64,000 nt of DNA from Anatilimnocola floriformis (GCF_024256385.1 NZ_JAMLFW010000001.1:6190602-6254601), one strand, 5' to 3'. Positions 8,128-17,968 are shown, counted from the first letter of the stretch. The notes: generated by a model from the sequence alone, not told the origin. A program made the numbers and translations.

Positions 8128-11100
8128 ATGTCTACCCCTCTCGACATTACCGGCGGCGACATCGCGCTTCTCAACGATTCTGATTTCCGAGTACTCGTTC
8201 GCGGTCTCTGTGAGGCGGACTTACGCATAGCTGGCCATTCATTGCTGGGAGTTGACACCGGCGGCAATCAAAATGCAGGCGACGGTGGACTAGATGTCGT
8301 TGTAACGCTCAATCACGAACCGCCGGCAAACAGCTTCATTCCTAGGAGGAACACTGGAATCCAGGTCAAGACTTCTCCGATGCCAAAGGGGAAAATCACG
8401 GCAGAAATGCGGCCTAAAAATGTGTTGCGAGAGGAGATCAAGGAGCTGGTCGCAAAGAACGGCGCATATGTCATTGCCTGCTCAAAAGACTCGCTTAGTC
8501 AGACAATGCTGAAGCAACGACTTGGTGCGATGAAAACTGCACTTGGACGAGCCAAAGGTTTCAACTCGACCGCGTTGCATTTCCTCGATCAAAACAAGAT
8601 CGCTCAGTGGGTAGGCTGCCATCCGTCTTGGGGCGCGTGGGTACGGACACAAATTGGTCGGCCAATTGCAGGCTGGAGACCTCTTGGCAACTGGTCGCGT
8701 TCGCCACAAGACGACGACGAGTACATCATCGATGATCACGTGCGATTCTTTGACCGTCGCAACGCCGACCTCCGTGGAAGTAGCGTATTGGATGGCATAC
8801 GCACTCTGCGCACTTCGCTGTCGAGCGCGCAAGCTTGTGTACGGATCGCAGGATTATCGGGTATAGGCAAAACGCGGTTTGTCCAATCGCTTTTCGATCC
8901 TCGGGTGGCCGAAAATCCACTCAACCCGGATTGGGCCTTGTACGCAGACATGTCCGACGATCCACACCCATCGCCGGTCGTGATGGCAACGGCACTTCTT
9001 GCGGCAGGAACACCCATGCACTTGGTGGTGGATAATTGTCCGCGAGATTTGCACAAGAAGCTCGCAGATATCTGCACGCAACCCAACAGCCGTTTGAATT
9101 TAGTAACAGTTGAATATGATGTCCGTGACGACATCTACGATGATAGCATTGTATTCAAGCTTGAGCCCGCGAGTGATCAACTAATAGAGACGCTGCTTGA
9201 GCGGCGGTTTCCGGAAATCAGTGAAGTCAATCGACGCCAGATTGCGGCCTTTTCCGGAGGCAATTCGCGGTTGGCAATAGCCATCTCTAAGACAGTGAAA
9301 CCAAATGAGTCAATCGGACACCTTCGCGATTTGGAGCTTTTTGACCGACTATTCCAGCAGCGAAACACCGCAGACCACGGCCTAAGAAAGTCTGCTGAGG
9401 TTTGTTCGCTTGTTTACTCCTTCGACGTCGAAGAAGCGTCGCCTGGTTCTGAACTAGCATCACTCGCGTGCTTGGGACAAAAGGCGCCAGTGGTGCTGTA
9501 TTCCGATATTGCAGAACTGCGAATGCGCGATTTAGTGCAGGCACGCGGGCCATTTCGTGCCGTGTTGCCGCATGCGCTCGCAAACGCAATGGCGAGTTGC
9601 GAGCTTGAGACCCTGCCTATAGCGCGACTGCTCGCGCACTTTATTGCCGGCCCACCGCGACTGCTGCAATCTTTTTGCCACCGTCTCAGCTTCTTAGTTA
9701 GCTCCCCTGTTGCTAGAAGAATCGCAAGCGAACTTCTTAGTCAAATCGAAGACTCTCTAGCGCACATAGATAAACACAGAGTCACGCTGCTTGAATACAT
9801 CGCTCCGGTGGTGACGGAAGAAACGCTGAAAGCTTTCGAACGTGCGTCAAAAACGCTCGGAAGTGACTTCGTTGGAAGTCACATGCAGACTCACCGCTGG
9901 AGTATTTGCAAGATACTCTGGCATATTGCCTACAACGAGAAGCACTTCCGCCGAGCTACCAATATCCTAATAGAGTTTGCCATAAACGAGACGAAAGATA
10001 GTTCCGCTCCCGGCCAGCACTTCCTGCGGATCCTGTTTCAATCACGCTATTCTGGGACTAAGGCCTCACCAGAACTGCGAGCTCAAGTTGTTTCGGATTT
10101 ACTCAGTTCACCCGAAAGCAAGAGACAATCGCTGGGTGTAGAACTATTCTCCGCTGCTCTTGAAGATGAACCGCGAGCAATATTTGACTCGTTTGAGTTT
10201 GGAGCTTGCGATCGAGACTACGGACTCTCGCTGACCACGCGCGCCGAAATCAGAGAGTGGTTTGCGCAGTTCTTTAATATCGTGCTGCACTTTGGCTGTA
10301 GTGCTTCGGTGGTTTCGGAACAAGTAAGAAGTCGCTTTGCAGAGCGTTTATTTGGTGTTTGGGTTCACGTTGGGCTGCACGACGAGGTGTCCGACGTAGC
10401 GCGACGACTTCATAGTCATCGGCCTTGGACAGATGGCTGGGGGGTTATTCGTATGATCCTTCAATACCGTCACCAACTATCCAAAGCTTGCGTAGACGCA
10501 GCAGTGCTCCTTAACGAAGAATTCGCTCCGAAGGACTTTATTGCAAAAATTAGAGCGATTGCGCTTTCAAATACGCGCGATATACCGGAACCAGGCGATG
10601 CAAATGAAGAATTCGACATTTGCTCAGCCTATGAGCGTTCATATAAGGTTGCTTTTGACCTCGGAGTTGAATTGGCGACTGAGTGCAGTGACGAATTGAA
10701 GGACTTGCTTCCAGAAATCGTACGGAGCGGTGGCCCAAGAGTATTTTCGTTTGCGCAAGGGATTGCAAGCGGCATCAATGAACCTGATGGTCTACTTGAT
10801 GTTTTCATCGATACATATCTCGCACTCCCGAATCGCGGCCGTGAAATGACTGCAATTCACGGCGTTATGGTGGAACTTTGGCGGCGTAAACGTGAGCTAG
10901 TCACCAGTGCAGTTGAGCGACTTTCGCACGAGCCACAGTTTGCCACGTTTTTGCCCGAGTTACAGCTTCAATTTTGGACTGACGGTGACGCTGCTGCCAT
11001 TCGGCTGAATCGCGCAATCGGTTCGGGGCTGGTCGACGCATTCGCATTCCGACGAATCACGTACCAAGTCATTCAGCGCAAGCTTGGAGATCAACGGCTG

Positions 11101-11739
11101 TTAAAGATTCTCGCGGGAATACAGCCCTTGAAGGGAGCAGAGGAAATCACAATCGATGCACTTGATGCGAGGCTGACAGACAAGGAGAACACTCGCTCAA
11201 ATGCCAAAATGAAGACGTTTGCGAGAAGGTTCTTGCTTCAATGGCAACTAGCGGGGCGCGCTGAGCATAGGGATATGCAGGACTATCACTTGGCGAGTAT
11301 CACTAGGAATTGTGTTTCAGGAAAGACTGGCCGCAAAGTTGCCATGCATCTCTGCAAAGCCATCGGTGATGGAGTTGAATCATATGCAATCTCCTCGTAC
11401 AGCTATCCACAGCTAATGAGCGCACTTGCGGCTGTAGGCCCCGAAGAATTCCTCGACCGCATGCTGATTCAGAATGGCCGAAGGCGGAGAAGCTACTTCC
11501 TGTACGACCATCACCCGTTTCCAAATCCGATAGAGCAAATACCGGAATGCGTGCTCTTGGCTTGGTGCGAAAAGGACCCAGCGGTTAGGTACACTAAGAT
11601 CGCTGCCACTCTTAGTCCCTACGAGAAGCCTGCTTCAGACCCGTTGAAGTGGAAGCCTTTGGCGCTTGCTATTCTTGAGCGTGCGCCAAATGTCAAAGCC
11701 ATGATCGCGATTTTTTGCGGAGTCGCTGCTCGAAATTAG
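8128..11739 (+). CDS. Predicted nuclease-STAND NTPase, antiphage type
   Basis: The 1203-residue protein has no family that I can name. The N-terminus (about 1-130) shows a PD-(D/E)XK-like nuclease pattern: GDGGLD with D56 and, after a beta strand, GIQVKTS with Q79 and K81. A linker leads to an NTPase: P-loop AGLSGIGKTR with K248-T249, then a hydrophobic strand MHLVVDNC with D302 as Walker B. The remaining 850 residues are helical and repeat-like, with no motif I know. Effector-NTPase-sensor order is that of Avs/STAND defence proteins; cleavage of DNA on sensing phage is inference. GC and codon use are lower than in neighbours, and it is flanked by repeats, consistent with transfer. The reading frame appears cut short by a T-run frameshift at 11711-11716. 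Confidence 0.75.
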   Translation: MSTPLDITGGDIALLNDSDFRVLVRGLCEADLRIAGHSLLGVDTGGNQNAGDGGLDVVVTLNHEPPANSFIPRRNTGIQVKTSPMPKGKITAEMRPKNVLREEIKELVAKNGAYVIACSKDSLSQTMLKQRLGAMKTALGRAKGFNSTALHFLDQNKIAQWVGCHPSWGAWVRTQIGRPIAGWRPLGNWSRSPQDDDEYIIDDHVRFFDRRNADLRGSSVLDGIRTLRTSLSSAQACVRIAGLSGIGKTRFVQSLFDPRVAENPLNPDWALYADMSDDPHPSPVVMATALLAAGTPMHLVVDNCPRDLHKKLADICTQPNSRLNLVTVEYDVRDDIYDDSIVFKLEPASDQLIETLLERRFPEISEVNRRQIAAFSGGNSRLAIAISKTVKPNESIGHLRDLELFDRLFQQRNTADHGLRKSAEVCSLVYSFDVEEASPGSELASLACLGQKAPVVLYSDIAELRMRDLVQARGPFRAVLPHALANAMASCELETLPIARLLAHFIAGPPRLLQSFCHRLSFLVSSPVARRIASELLSQIEDSLAHIDKHRVTLLEYIAPVVTEETLKAFERASKTLGSDFVGSHMQTHRWSICKILWHIAYNEKHFRRATNILIEFAINETKDSSAPGQHFLRILFQSRYSGTKASPELRAQVVSDLLSSPESKRQSLGVELFSAALEDEPRAIFDSFEFGACDRDYGLSLTTRAEIREWFAQFFNIVLHFGCSASVVSEQVRSRFAERLFGVWVHVGLHDEVSDVARRLHSHRPWTDGWGVIRMILQYRHQLSKACVDAAVLLNEEFAPKDFIAKIRAIALSNTRDIPEPGDANEEFDICSAYERSYKVAFDLGVELATECSDELKDLLPEIVRSGGPRVFSFAQGIASGINEPDGLLDVFIDTYLALPNRGREMTAIHGVMVELWRRKRELVTSAVERLSHEPQFATFLPELQLQFWTDGDAAAIRLNRAIGSGLVDAFAFRRITYQVIQRKLGDQRLLKILAGIQPLKGAEEITIDALDARLTDKENTRSNAKMKTFARRFLLQWQLAGRAEHRDMQDYHLASITRNCVSGKTGRKVAMHLCKAIGDGVESYAISSYSYPQLMSALAAVGPEEFLDRMLIQNGRRRRSYFLYDHHPFPNPIEQIPECVLLAWCEKDPAVRYTKIAATLSPYEKPASDPLKWKPLALAILERAPNVKAMIAIFCGVAARN

Positions 11740-11929
11740 TTCTTGGTCTGGTTCGCGGGCGAAGATCCGCGAGAAACGCATAGCGTTATTTAAACAACTG
11801 AGTGATAGCTCCAAGGGCGAGATTTCCGAGGCCGCACGAGAAGTTCACGCTCGTCTCCAATCTGAGATTGCCGAAGAAATGGAGTTAGAAGAAGTTGAAC
11901 AGCGCCGTGAGAGTGAGCGTTTTGAATGA
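11711..11929 (+). pseudogene. Frameshifted C-terminal extension of the STAND gene
   Basis: After the six-T run at 11711-11716 the +1 frame stays open for 70 codons to a TGA at 11927-11929. It encodes a Glu/Arg-rich helical tail (IREKRIALFKQLSDSS, EEMELEEVEQRRES). With five Ts the gene would read through to give about 1266 residues. The present frame instead adds only seven residues (CGVAARN) before its stop at 11739. This could be a real mutation, programmed slippage or a homopolymer sequencing error. Confidence 0.6.
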
Positions 11930-12222
11930 CGGGACGTAATCCCAGCACCTGAATCGTTGTCTGTCAGCTGTGTAGAACTCGGTGTCACGCTCGCGAATCG
12001 AGCGTGCTCGATGGGCCGTGGGTGCGCGGGAACTTAGGTCAAACCCGCTGCCATGGTGCTGTCGCACGGTAGCACATCTTTTGTTCTCTCGCCCAAACCC
12101 TCGCTCACGCGTCGGGCTACCGGAAGGCGGGCAAAAAAAGTTGCATTCGCCAGTCACATGCCGGAAGCTTGGTGAGCAATGTTCGTTGACTACCGCCTGC
12201 ATCCTTCACTTTGGCTACAGCA
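11930..12222. other. Intergenic region with 84-bp repeat copy A
   Basis: This 293-bp gap holds a hairpin (CACGCTCG...CGAGCGTG near 11981-12007) and, at 12038-12121, copy A of an 84-bp repeat that recurs at 15136-15219. No coding frame is convincing. Confidence 0.5.
12038..12121 (+). repeat. 84-bp repeat, copy A (GTAGCCCGACGCG family)
   Basis: Direct repeat of 15136-15219 with the same length and orientation and only scattered mismatches. The first part reads CCATGGTGCTGTCGCAC and the end CCTCGCTCACGCGTCGGG. The end segment is also present inverted at 15046-15071. Together the two full copies bracket the gene at 12223-15015. Confidence 0.8.
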
Positions 12223-15015
12223 ATGATGAATCCAGCGATTCGTTGGCAACGAAGTGTAATTCTGATTTGCTGCATGCTCACGTCATTCGTATGCGCTGCG
12301 ACAAAACCAGCCTTCGCTAACAATGGGCCGCCTAGTTGTGCGCTCGTCGATTCGGCCAAGCTGCCACTGACAGCGATACTGGAAGCCCGACTATTGAACA
12401 ATGAGGGGGCGACGTGGGTCGAACGCTCGCAAATCGATCGTATTCTGGCTGAGCAGGAATTGCAGTCCTCTTTCGGCGCTCAAGGAGTGCAATCGCGCGC
12501 GGCGCTGGGCAAAGCGCTAAAAGCCGATGTGTTAGTCTTGCTGCGGTCGGCGAAAAATCCAGAACCGGCCGGACCGGCCATCGTCGAATGCGTGGTATGC
12601 GAAACACGCCGCGGCTTGCGGCTGAAGACGATGTCGATTGCGATGGACCAGAATCAAGAGGAGACCGCCGGAGCGCTCGAGAAATTGGTGCTGGACGGCC
12701 TGAAGAAGTACGCCGAAAAGATCGAGACGATTGTCGCGGTGCCACCTTTCCTCAGCGAGGATCTGGGCTTTGAGTTCAACTACTTGCAATCGGCGTTTGC
12801 AAAAGTGGTGGAGGAACGCCTGCTCGCCCAGCCTGGCCTGCTCGTCGTCGAATTGGGTGAAGCCCAGGCGATTGCGAAAGAACTCGTGCTGGCCGGCGAC
12901 GCGGCAGTCGATCGCCGGCCGCCGCTTTATGTCGTCGGCCGCTATCGGCACGATGGCATCGGCCAAAACAAATCGGTTCGCCTGAGCCTCAAGCTGATGA
13001 AGTCGGAAGAGCAACTCACGCTGAAGGGGATCAAGGATTTGCCGCCGCCAGAAGTGCCGGCCTGGATCGTGAAGAAGACAGACGAACTGCTGCCGCTTCT
13101 TTCCGACAAGCAGATCGCTGCAACCGGTGAGTTCTCTGCCGAGCGCGAGGCAACGGCTCTGGCCAATCGCGCGCGTCAATTCATGAAAGTGGGGAACTGG
13201 CCAGAAGCCCTGTCGCTACTGGAAGCGGCTTTGCTGTTACGGCCTGACGACAGCGCAATTCTCCTCGACGCGGTCGGCACCACGGCTCAATTGATTCCTT
13301 TCGGGGCGGAGCATTTTCGCGAACCCGCGCAAGTGAAGTTCATCGTTGCCAACTGCCAGCGGGGTCTGGAGCACCTCGAAAAGTACATGCGCGACGCTCC
13401 CAATATCAAAGATCGCACTCCCGAAGGTCCAGCCGACCTGACTCTCAAACTAACTAGGAATATCGCAACGATTCTACGAAGGCGTGACGTCCAGAATGCT
13501 CCCGAACTCCAAGAACTCGTGCACAACGCGCGCAAGTTCCATTGCGACACGCTGCTCCGCATCGCCTATGCCCGCGGCAAAGCCAGGTTCGCGGACAGGT
13601 CATCGCATCTCGCGTGGGACGCCCTGGCCGTAAGTGATTTGTCCGCCGCAGAAAAATACGCGGTGCTGGAGCGGGTTGCCGAGGAATGGCGCGACTTGTC
13701 CGACTTGCACACCCGACTGCTGCGGATGACCTTCGGCGAGTTCACTGCAATAGACGATTCAGCCGAATATCGTCGCTTCCTGGAACAGCTCAAGGCCTCG
13801 CCCAGGCCGGATTTGAAACTCGCAGCCAAGACAATTCAGCAGCGATTCGAGCAAGGGCTGCAAAGGCGACTGGAATACGACAAACAACGAGAAGTGATAC
13901 CCCAGTCCAGCACCACCGTCGATCCGCTGTTGGAGCGAGTTGCGCTCCAACTCGAAAGGCGACTCGAGTTTATCGAAGGTTCCTTTCCCACGGAGTCGCG
14001 CGGGGACATCTTCTATCGCTCAGCGATGCTGGCCCGGCGTCAACCGCCCGATCAACTCAAAATCTTTCATCGCCACCGTGATCCCTTCTTCATCGCGTCC
14101 TCGGTCGTTTGCGACGGCCGCTACATATGGATCGCAGGCGTCAACGACGATAAAGCGCCGGGGCTGCTCGCCGTTGATTTTGAAGGCAAGGCAATCGAAT
14201 TTACGAGCGACGATGGAATTCCTAAGTCGGATGACCGGCAAGCCAAGCTTCGGTTGGCTCCGGTGGCGCCCGGCAAAGTTTGTGTCGCGGGATTCTCGGG
14301 CCGGTCGTGGGTCGCGACAGCGGAAGTTGCCGACGAAGGAAAACGAAAGTTCGACATTTTTTTTGAAGCGCGCGAGGTAGTGACGGGTACGGAACAGAGC
14401 CACGTCACCAATCCGCAGGTAGTGTTTACACCCACTCGCCTGTTCACCCTGAAGAATGCCAAAGGCGAGAGTGTGATTGTGGTGGGCCGCGAGTCTCGAT
14501 CGACAATCGTTTCCACTCGGCCGCTGATCGTCGATCCCCAGGCCAAAACCGCGCGCGTTGCGACCTTCACTTGCACCAATTGGGGCCATGGCGGGGACCG
14601 CTGGGTTACGCAGGGCGAGGACGGGATTTATTTCTATGAGCTCGATCCCAATCCCCCGAATCCGCAGAATCTCATGCGAGTCCGCTGGCCGGGAAACGAA
14701 AAAGAAAAAGCCGTTGTGGATTGCCCCCAAGGCATGCTGGCTTTTGATAAACGTGGCCTGCATGTGATTGGGAAGAAATGGTGGCTGGCCGACGTTTCGA
14801 CGGGCACGGTCAAAAAGCTCGTCGACTCACCCCCGTGGGTCTTTAAAAATCCCTACTGGGAAAGAGGCACTAATTCGGACGCCGACTTTGGAATCGATTA
14901 TGCCAAGGGAGTTCAATTGAAAATGGTCTATCCGACCGAGCACTATGGCCCGTTGGTGAAAGCCGGCCAAGGAAACGACGAACGGGGAGTCGTCTATTAT
15001 CGGCTCAAGGAGTAA
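12223..15015 (+). CDS. Large exported CsgG-like/TPR/propeller protein
   Basis: The 930-residue protein starts at ATG 12223 with an N-terminal signal peptide (VILICCMLTSFVCAATKPAFA). Residues about 40-300 resemble the CsgG/FlgO-type domain, with two half-modules: SQIDRILAEQELQSSFG early, and a second one around FEFNYLQSAFAKVVEERLL. A TPR-like pair follows (MKVGNWPEALSLLEAALLLRPDD). The C-terminal 350 residues look like beta-propeller blades (FFIASSVVCDGRYIWIAGVN, KVCVAGFSGRSW). Such proteins are probably surface or periplasmic scaffolds; function unknown. It stands alone, bracketed by copies of the 84-bp repeat. Confidence 0.75.
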   Translation: MMNPAIRWQRSVILICCMLTSFVCAATKPAFANNGPPSCALVDSAKLPLTAILEARLLNNEGATWVERSQIDRILAEQELQSSFGAQGVQSRAALGKALKADVLVLLRSAKNPEPAGPAIVECVVCETRRGLRLKTMSIAMDQNQEETAGALEKLVLDGLKKYAEKIETIVAVPPFLSEDLGFEFNYLQSAFAKVVEERLLAQPGLLVVELGEAQAIAKELVLAGDAAVDRRPPLYVVGRYRHDGIGQNKSVRLSLKLMKSEEQLTLKGIKDLPPPEVPAWIVKKTDELLPLLSDKQIAATGEFSAEREATALANRARQFMKVGNWPEALSLLEAALLLRPDDSAILLDAVGTTAQLIPFGAEHFREPAQVKFIVANCQRGLEHLEKYMRDAPNIKDRTPEGPADLTLKLTRNIATILRRRDVQNAPELQELVHNARKFHCDTLLRIAYARGKARFADRSSHLAWDALAVSDLSAAEKYAVLERVAEEWRDLSDLHTRLLRMTFGEFTAIDDSAEYRRFLEQLKASPRPDLKLAAKTIQQRFEQGLQRRLEYDKQREVIPQSSTTVDPLLERVALQLERRLEFIEGSFPTESRGDIFYRSAMLARRQPPDQLKIFHRHRDPFFIASSVVCDGRYIWIAGVNDDKAPGLLAVDFEGKAIEFTSDDGIPKSDDRQAKLRLAPVAPGKVCVAGFSGRSWVATAEVADEGKRKFDIFFEAREVVTGTEQSHVTNPQVVFTPTRLFTLKNAKGESVIVVGRESRSTIVSTRPLIVDPQAKTARVATFTCTNWGHGGDRWVTQGEDGIYFYELDPNPPNPQNLMRVRWPGNEKEKAVVDCPQGMLAFDKRGLHVIGKKWWLADVSTGTVKKLVDSPPWVFKNPYWERGTNSDADFGIDYAKGVQLKMVYPTEHYGPLVKAGQGNDERGVVYYRLKE

Positions 15016-15355
15016 GTGATGCAGACGCACGCCCCAGAAAGCCCGACGCGTGAGCGAGGGTTTGGGCGAGTGGATTCCATTTCCAGCAAACGTGCGATAG
15101 CACTTTTCGCGGTGGCGGTTTCTGCCACGGCGCTAGTCAAAACCGGCTCCATGGTGCTGTCGCACGATAGCGCATCTACAGTCCTCGCGCCCAAACCCTC
15201 GCTCACGCGTCGGGCTACCTTTTCGGCGGACGTGCGAAAAGGCGGCCGTAACAAACGGCGAGCTTTCTCGCTCTGCAGATCAGGGGATGATCGCATCCCT
15301 TCCTGCCTCCCCCGCGCCTCGCGCCCGCCTCTCGCCCACTCCTCGGAGCACTGCC
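15016..15355. other. Intergenic REPIN region
   Basis: This 340-bp gap is largely repeat: an inverted arm at 15046-15071 (GCCCGACGCGTGAGCGAGGG) and the direct 84-bp copy B at 15136-15219. Short open frames through it are repeat-encoded and are not called. Confidence 0.6.
15046..15219. repeat. REPIN pair containing 84-bp repeat copy B
   Basis: The left arm near 15046-15071 reads GCCCGACGCGTGAGCGAGGG and the right arm near 15190-15217 is its reverse complement, giving a paired inverted repeat of about 170 bp. The right half (15136-15219) matches copy A at 12038-12121 along its whole length. Confidence 0.75.
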
Positions 15356-16183
15356 ATGTCGCCCGATAAACTTCGCGATTATCGCAATTGGTATGACCTG
15401 AGCGCCAGGGAGGTGCTGACGGCGGTGCAGCAGACCAAAGGGGGTTGGAAAACGATTTTTCCGAAGGGGATTCCGTGCTGGTTGAGTCGGCTGCGGAATT
15501 ATTTCAATGTCACGCCGCACTTTTTGATGCGGTATGACGAGAAGCGGGCCGATTTTATTTACGATTGGCAATTGGTCAAACGGGGAATCATGGAATCGCA
15601 TTCCCTGAGCGGGGATGCTTATCGGGACGGCGAGCGGCGCATTTGGCTGCAGATGTCGACGGCGGCGGGCGTGTACCACTACAAGGGCGCGATCACCACG
15701 CGGAAGAAGGTCGTCGCCTTTATCAAGCCGCAGGTCCTGATGCCGATCTTCAAGCTGGTCTCGCCCGATGGTACGGGCGGATCGCGCGAGCTGGTGCTGA
15801 CCAATCCGAAAGGCCGCGTCCTCCGCGACGGCGCGGTCGGCAACGTGCAGAAGTGGGAATACGTCCGCAACCGTGTCATTCTGGAAGAACCCTACGAAGG
15901 GAGTTACAACTTCGCCGAGACCATCACCAGCGGCTATGGCGAACACGTGAAAGCCGACGTCGACACGCACCGCGAATGGCCCGGCTTTTACATCAACCCC
16001 GACCCCGATTCAGAGCTCAAGGATCGCAGCTTTCCTGAACGCGACGGCCGCGGCGCGCTGCTGTTCGAACAGATCAAGTACATCAGCCCGGCCGTGAATG
16101 CCTCGCCGAAGCGGACCAACATCATTCCGCGCGGCCTGGCGGCGTCGCACTTGCCGCCGGTGGCGGATCCAGACAATTGGTAA
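15356..16183 (+). CDS. Hypothetical protein, 275 residues
   Basis: Unrecognised cytosolic protein. I chose ATG 15356 (MSPDKLRDYRNWYDLS); the open frame extends 23 codons upstream into Pro/Arg/Ser-rich sequence that looks non-coding. The product is rich in aromatic and basic residues, has no signal peptide or membrane segment, and shows a central GVYHYKGAITTRKK strand-like region and a late GRGALLFEQIKYISPAV. No known motif. It is the last gene before the tandem surface-protein array. Confidence 0.7.
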   Translation: MSPDKLRDYRNWYDLSAREVLTAVQQTKGGWKTIFPKGIPCWLSRLRNYFNVTPHFLMRYDEKRADFIYDWQLVKRGIMESHSLSGDAYRDGERRIWLQMSTAAGVYHYKGAITTRKKVVAFIKPQVLMPIFKLVSPDGTGGSRELVLTNPKGRVLRDGAVGNVQKWEYVRNRVILEEPYEGSYNFAETITSGYGEHVKADVDTHREWPGFYINPDPDSELKDRSFPERDGRGALLFEQIKYISPAVNASPKRTNIIPRGLAASHLPPVADPDNW

Positions 16184-16460
16184 GTCATCGGGTGGCACGG
16201 TGTGTACTCACCCGTGTCTTCTCCCAGTCTTATGCGGTAACGCGAATCCCCGGAAATGGGCCACGTACGCTGCAAGACGCAGACTTGGGAAATGCTGAGA
16301 AAGCGCTTCGTTCGCAGTGTTCGTTAAGGCAGACGCCGCACATCCGGAAAATTTCCAGAATTTCTTGAGACGGTTTAGGCCAGTTTGTCGCATTGCTGAT
16401 TGTCGGGGTTTGCTGCTCGTTTTTTTCGCTCCGAACAACCATCACACTCAGGAAGCTGCC

Positions 16461-17891
16461 ATGTCCTTACGCAATTGGGCCCGTTCGTTTTTTGCACCTG
16501 TCAGCAGTCGAACCCGCGCGACGCGCCGTTCACAGAACAAGCGGTCGCCGAATCAATTCCGGCCTGGGGCCGAATCGCTCGAAAGCCGGTTGAACATGGC
16601 CGGCAATGTGCTGGCCACGGTCGTCGGGCCGAATCTTTTTATCACGGGCGACACCGAGTCGAACTTTTTGCGAATCGAGGGAGTGACGGCGGGCACGGTT
16701 GAAGTGCAGGGTGTGTTTGGCACCGCGGTGAATGGCACGCTCGGCGGCGAATTCACCGCGCGGAACATTCAAAACATTTTCATGGAGATGGGAAACGGCG
16801 ACGACTCGGCGACGTTCGTGCTGACCAAGCTCGATGGTTTGCTCCGCTTCAACGGCGGCAACGGCAGCGATGCGTTGGTCTTTGGCGAAGGAAACAACGG
16901 CCAGAATTCGTTCGGCAGTCTTGCCGCGACGATGGGGGCCGGCGACGACGGCATTATCGTGGACGCAAGTGAAACCCATTTCAGCGTGCCTGGTGCGGTT
17001 GTGATTTCGAATGGCGATGGCGCCAACACGACTTACTTGCGTGCCACAACGGAACTGAAGTTGGGCCCGATCTCGGTGACTGGCGGCGCGAACAACGATG
17101 ATTTTCGCATCACCGGGGGATCGGAAGGAACAGTCACCACGGGCCCCCTCAGCGTGATTGCCGGCGACGGTGGCAACTACACCGCGCTGGGAGGGAACGT
17201 GGTCGTCAACGGCGGCATTGCGCTGGTCGGTGGCAACAAGACGGACAGCTTCGATGCTCTCGGCGAGTCGAAATTGACGGTCAACGGTTCATTCATCGCT
17301 GCAATGGGTGAAGACATCAACCAGGTGAGCTTCAATGAAAGCAATGTCGTCGTGACGGGCCTGGTTTCGATGACAGGTGGCGCAGGCGTCGATCGCTTCA
17401 TCGGCGGCACCGGCAAGTTTGACGCCTTCGCGGTGTCGCTCTATCTGGGCGCCGGCAACAATCCGATCAGCTTCTTTGGGACGACCAACACCATCCATTC
17501 GACCCTGTCGGTCACGACGCTCGGCGGCTTTGATGGATTCAACGCCAAGAACCTGGATGTCCAAGGTCCTGCGGTGCTGAACATGGGCGATGAAATCGAT
17601 CTCGTCATTCTGAACAACGTCCGCTTCCGCGGCGCGGTGAGCATGCTGCTCGGCGATGGCAGCGATGGCGTGTATATCGAACGCTTCAGTGACGATGGCA
17701 TTGGTTCGCGGTTCGACAGCTCGGTCAGCATCGACATGGGTGCGGGGCTCGACACGGTGGAGTTGGGCCTTGATGCAAACGACTTCGTGACGTTCGCCTA
17801 CTTGCTGGCGAACGGCGGCTCGGGGGACGACTCGCTGTTCAACAGCCCGTCCAACGTGTTCGGCTTCGCACCGACGTTCCTCTCGTTCTAG
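16461..17891 (+). CDS. Planctomycete surface protein with beta-roll-like repeats, paralog 1
   Basis: The 476-residue product is the first of three tandem paralogs. The N-terminus is basic (MSLRNWARSFF, then many Arg) and leads to RPGAESLESRLNMAG, the LExR-type signature found at the start of many planctomycete extracellular proteins. The body is a string of Gly/Asp/Asn-rich segments (MGNGDDSATFVL, FNGGNGSDALVFGEGN, TMGAGDDGIIVD) that look like short parallel beta-helix or RTX-like turns and may bind calcium. It ends FAPTFLSF. Start chosen at ATG 16461, aligned with the other two paralogs. No Cys and no hydrophobic anchor. Confidence 0.8.
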   Translation: MSLRNWARSFFAPVSSRTRATRRSQNKRSPNQFRPGAESLESRLNMAGNVLATVVGPNLFITGDTESNFLRIEGVTAGTVEVQGVFGTAVNGTLGGEFTARNIQNIFMEMGNGDDSATFVLTKLDGLLRFNGGNGSDALVFGEGNNGQNSFGSLAATMGAGDDGIIVDASETHFSVPGAVVISNGDGANTTYLRATTELKLGPISVTGGANNDDFRITGGSEGTVTTGPLSVIAGDGGNYTALGGNVVVNGGIALVGGNKTDSFDALGESKLTVNGSFIAAMGEDINQVSFNESNVVVTGLVSMTGGAGVDRFIGGTGKFDAFAVSLYLGAGNNPISFFGTTNTIHSTLSVTTLGGFDGFNAKNLDVQGPAVLNMGDEIDLVILNNVRFRGAVSMLLGDGSDGVYIERFSDDGIGSRFDSSVSIDMGAGLDTVELGLDANDFVTFAYLLANGGSGDDSLFNSPSNVFGFAPTFLSF

Positions 17892-17949
17892 TACGAACAG
17901 CTCTTGGGCGGTGAGTCTCGCCCCTACTGTTACGAATCAACCCTAACGT

Positions 17950-17968
17950 CAGCCGAGCGATTCGGCTG
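17950..17968. repeat. Hairpin between paralogs 1 and 2
   Basis: CAGCCGA and TCGGCTG pair around a GCGAT loop, about 60 nt after the paralog 1 stop. No T-run follows, so its role as terminator is doubtful. Confidence 0.4.

Noticed and set aside
8128..12222. Prophage or integrative element around the STAND gene
   Set aside because: No integrase, phage structural gene, tRNA or attachment-site duplication was seen; only small repeats flank it.
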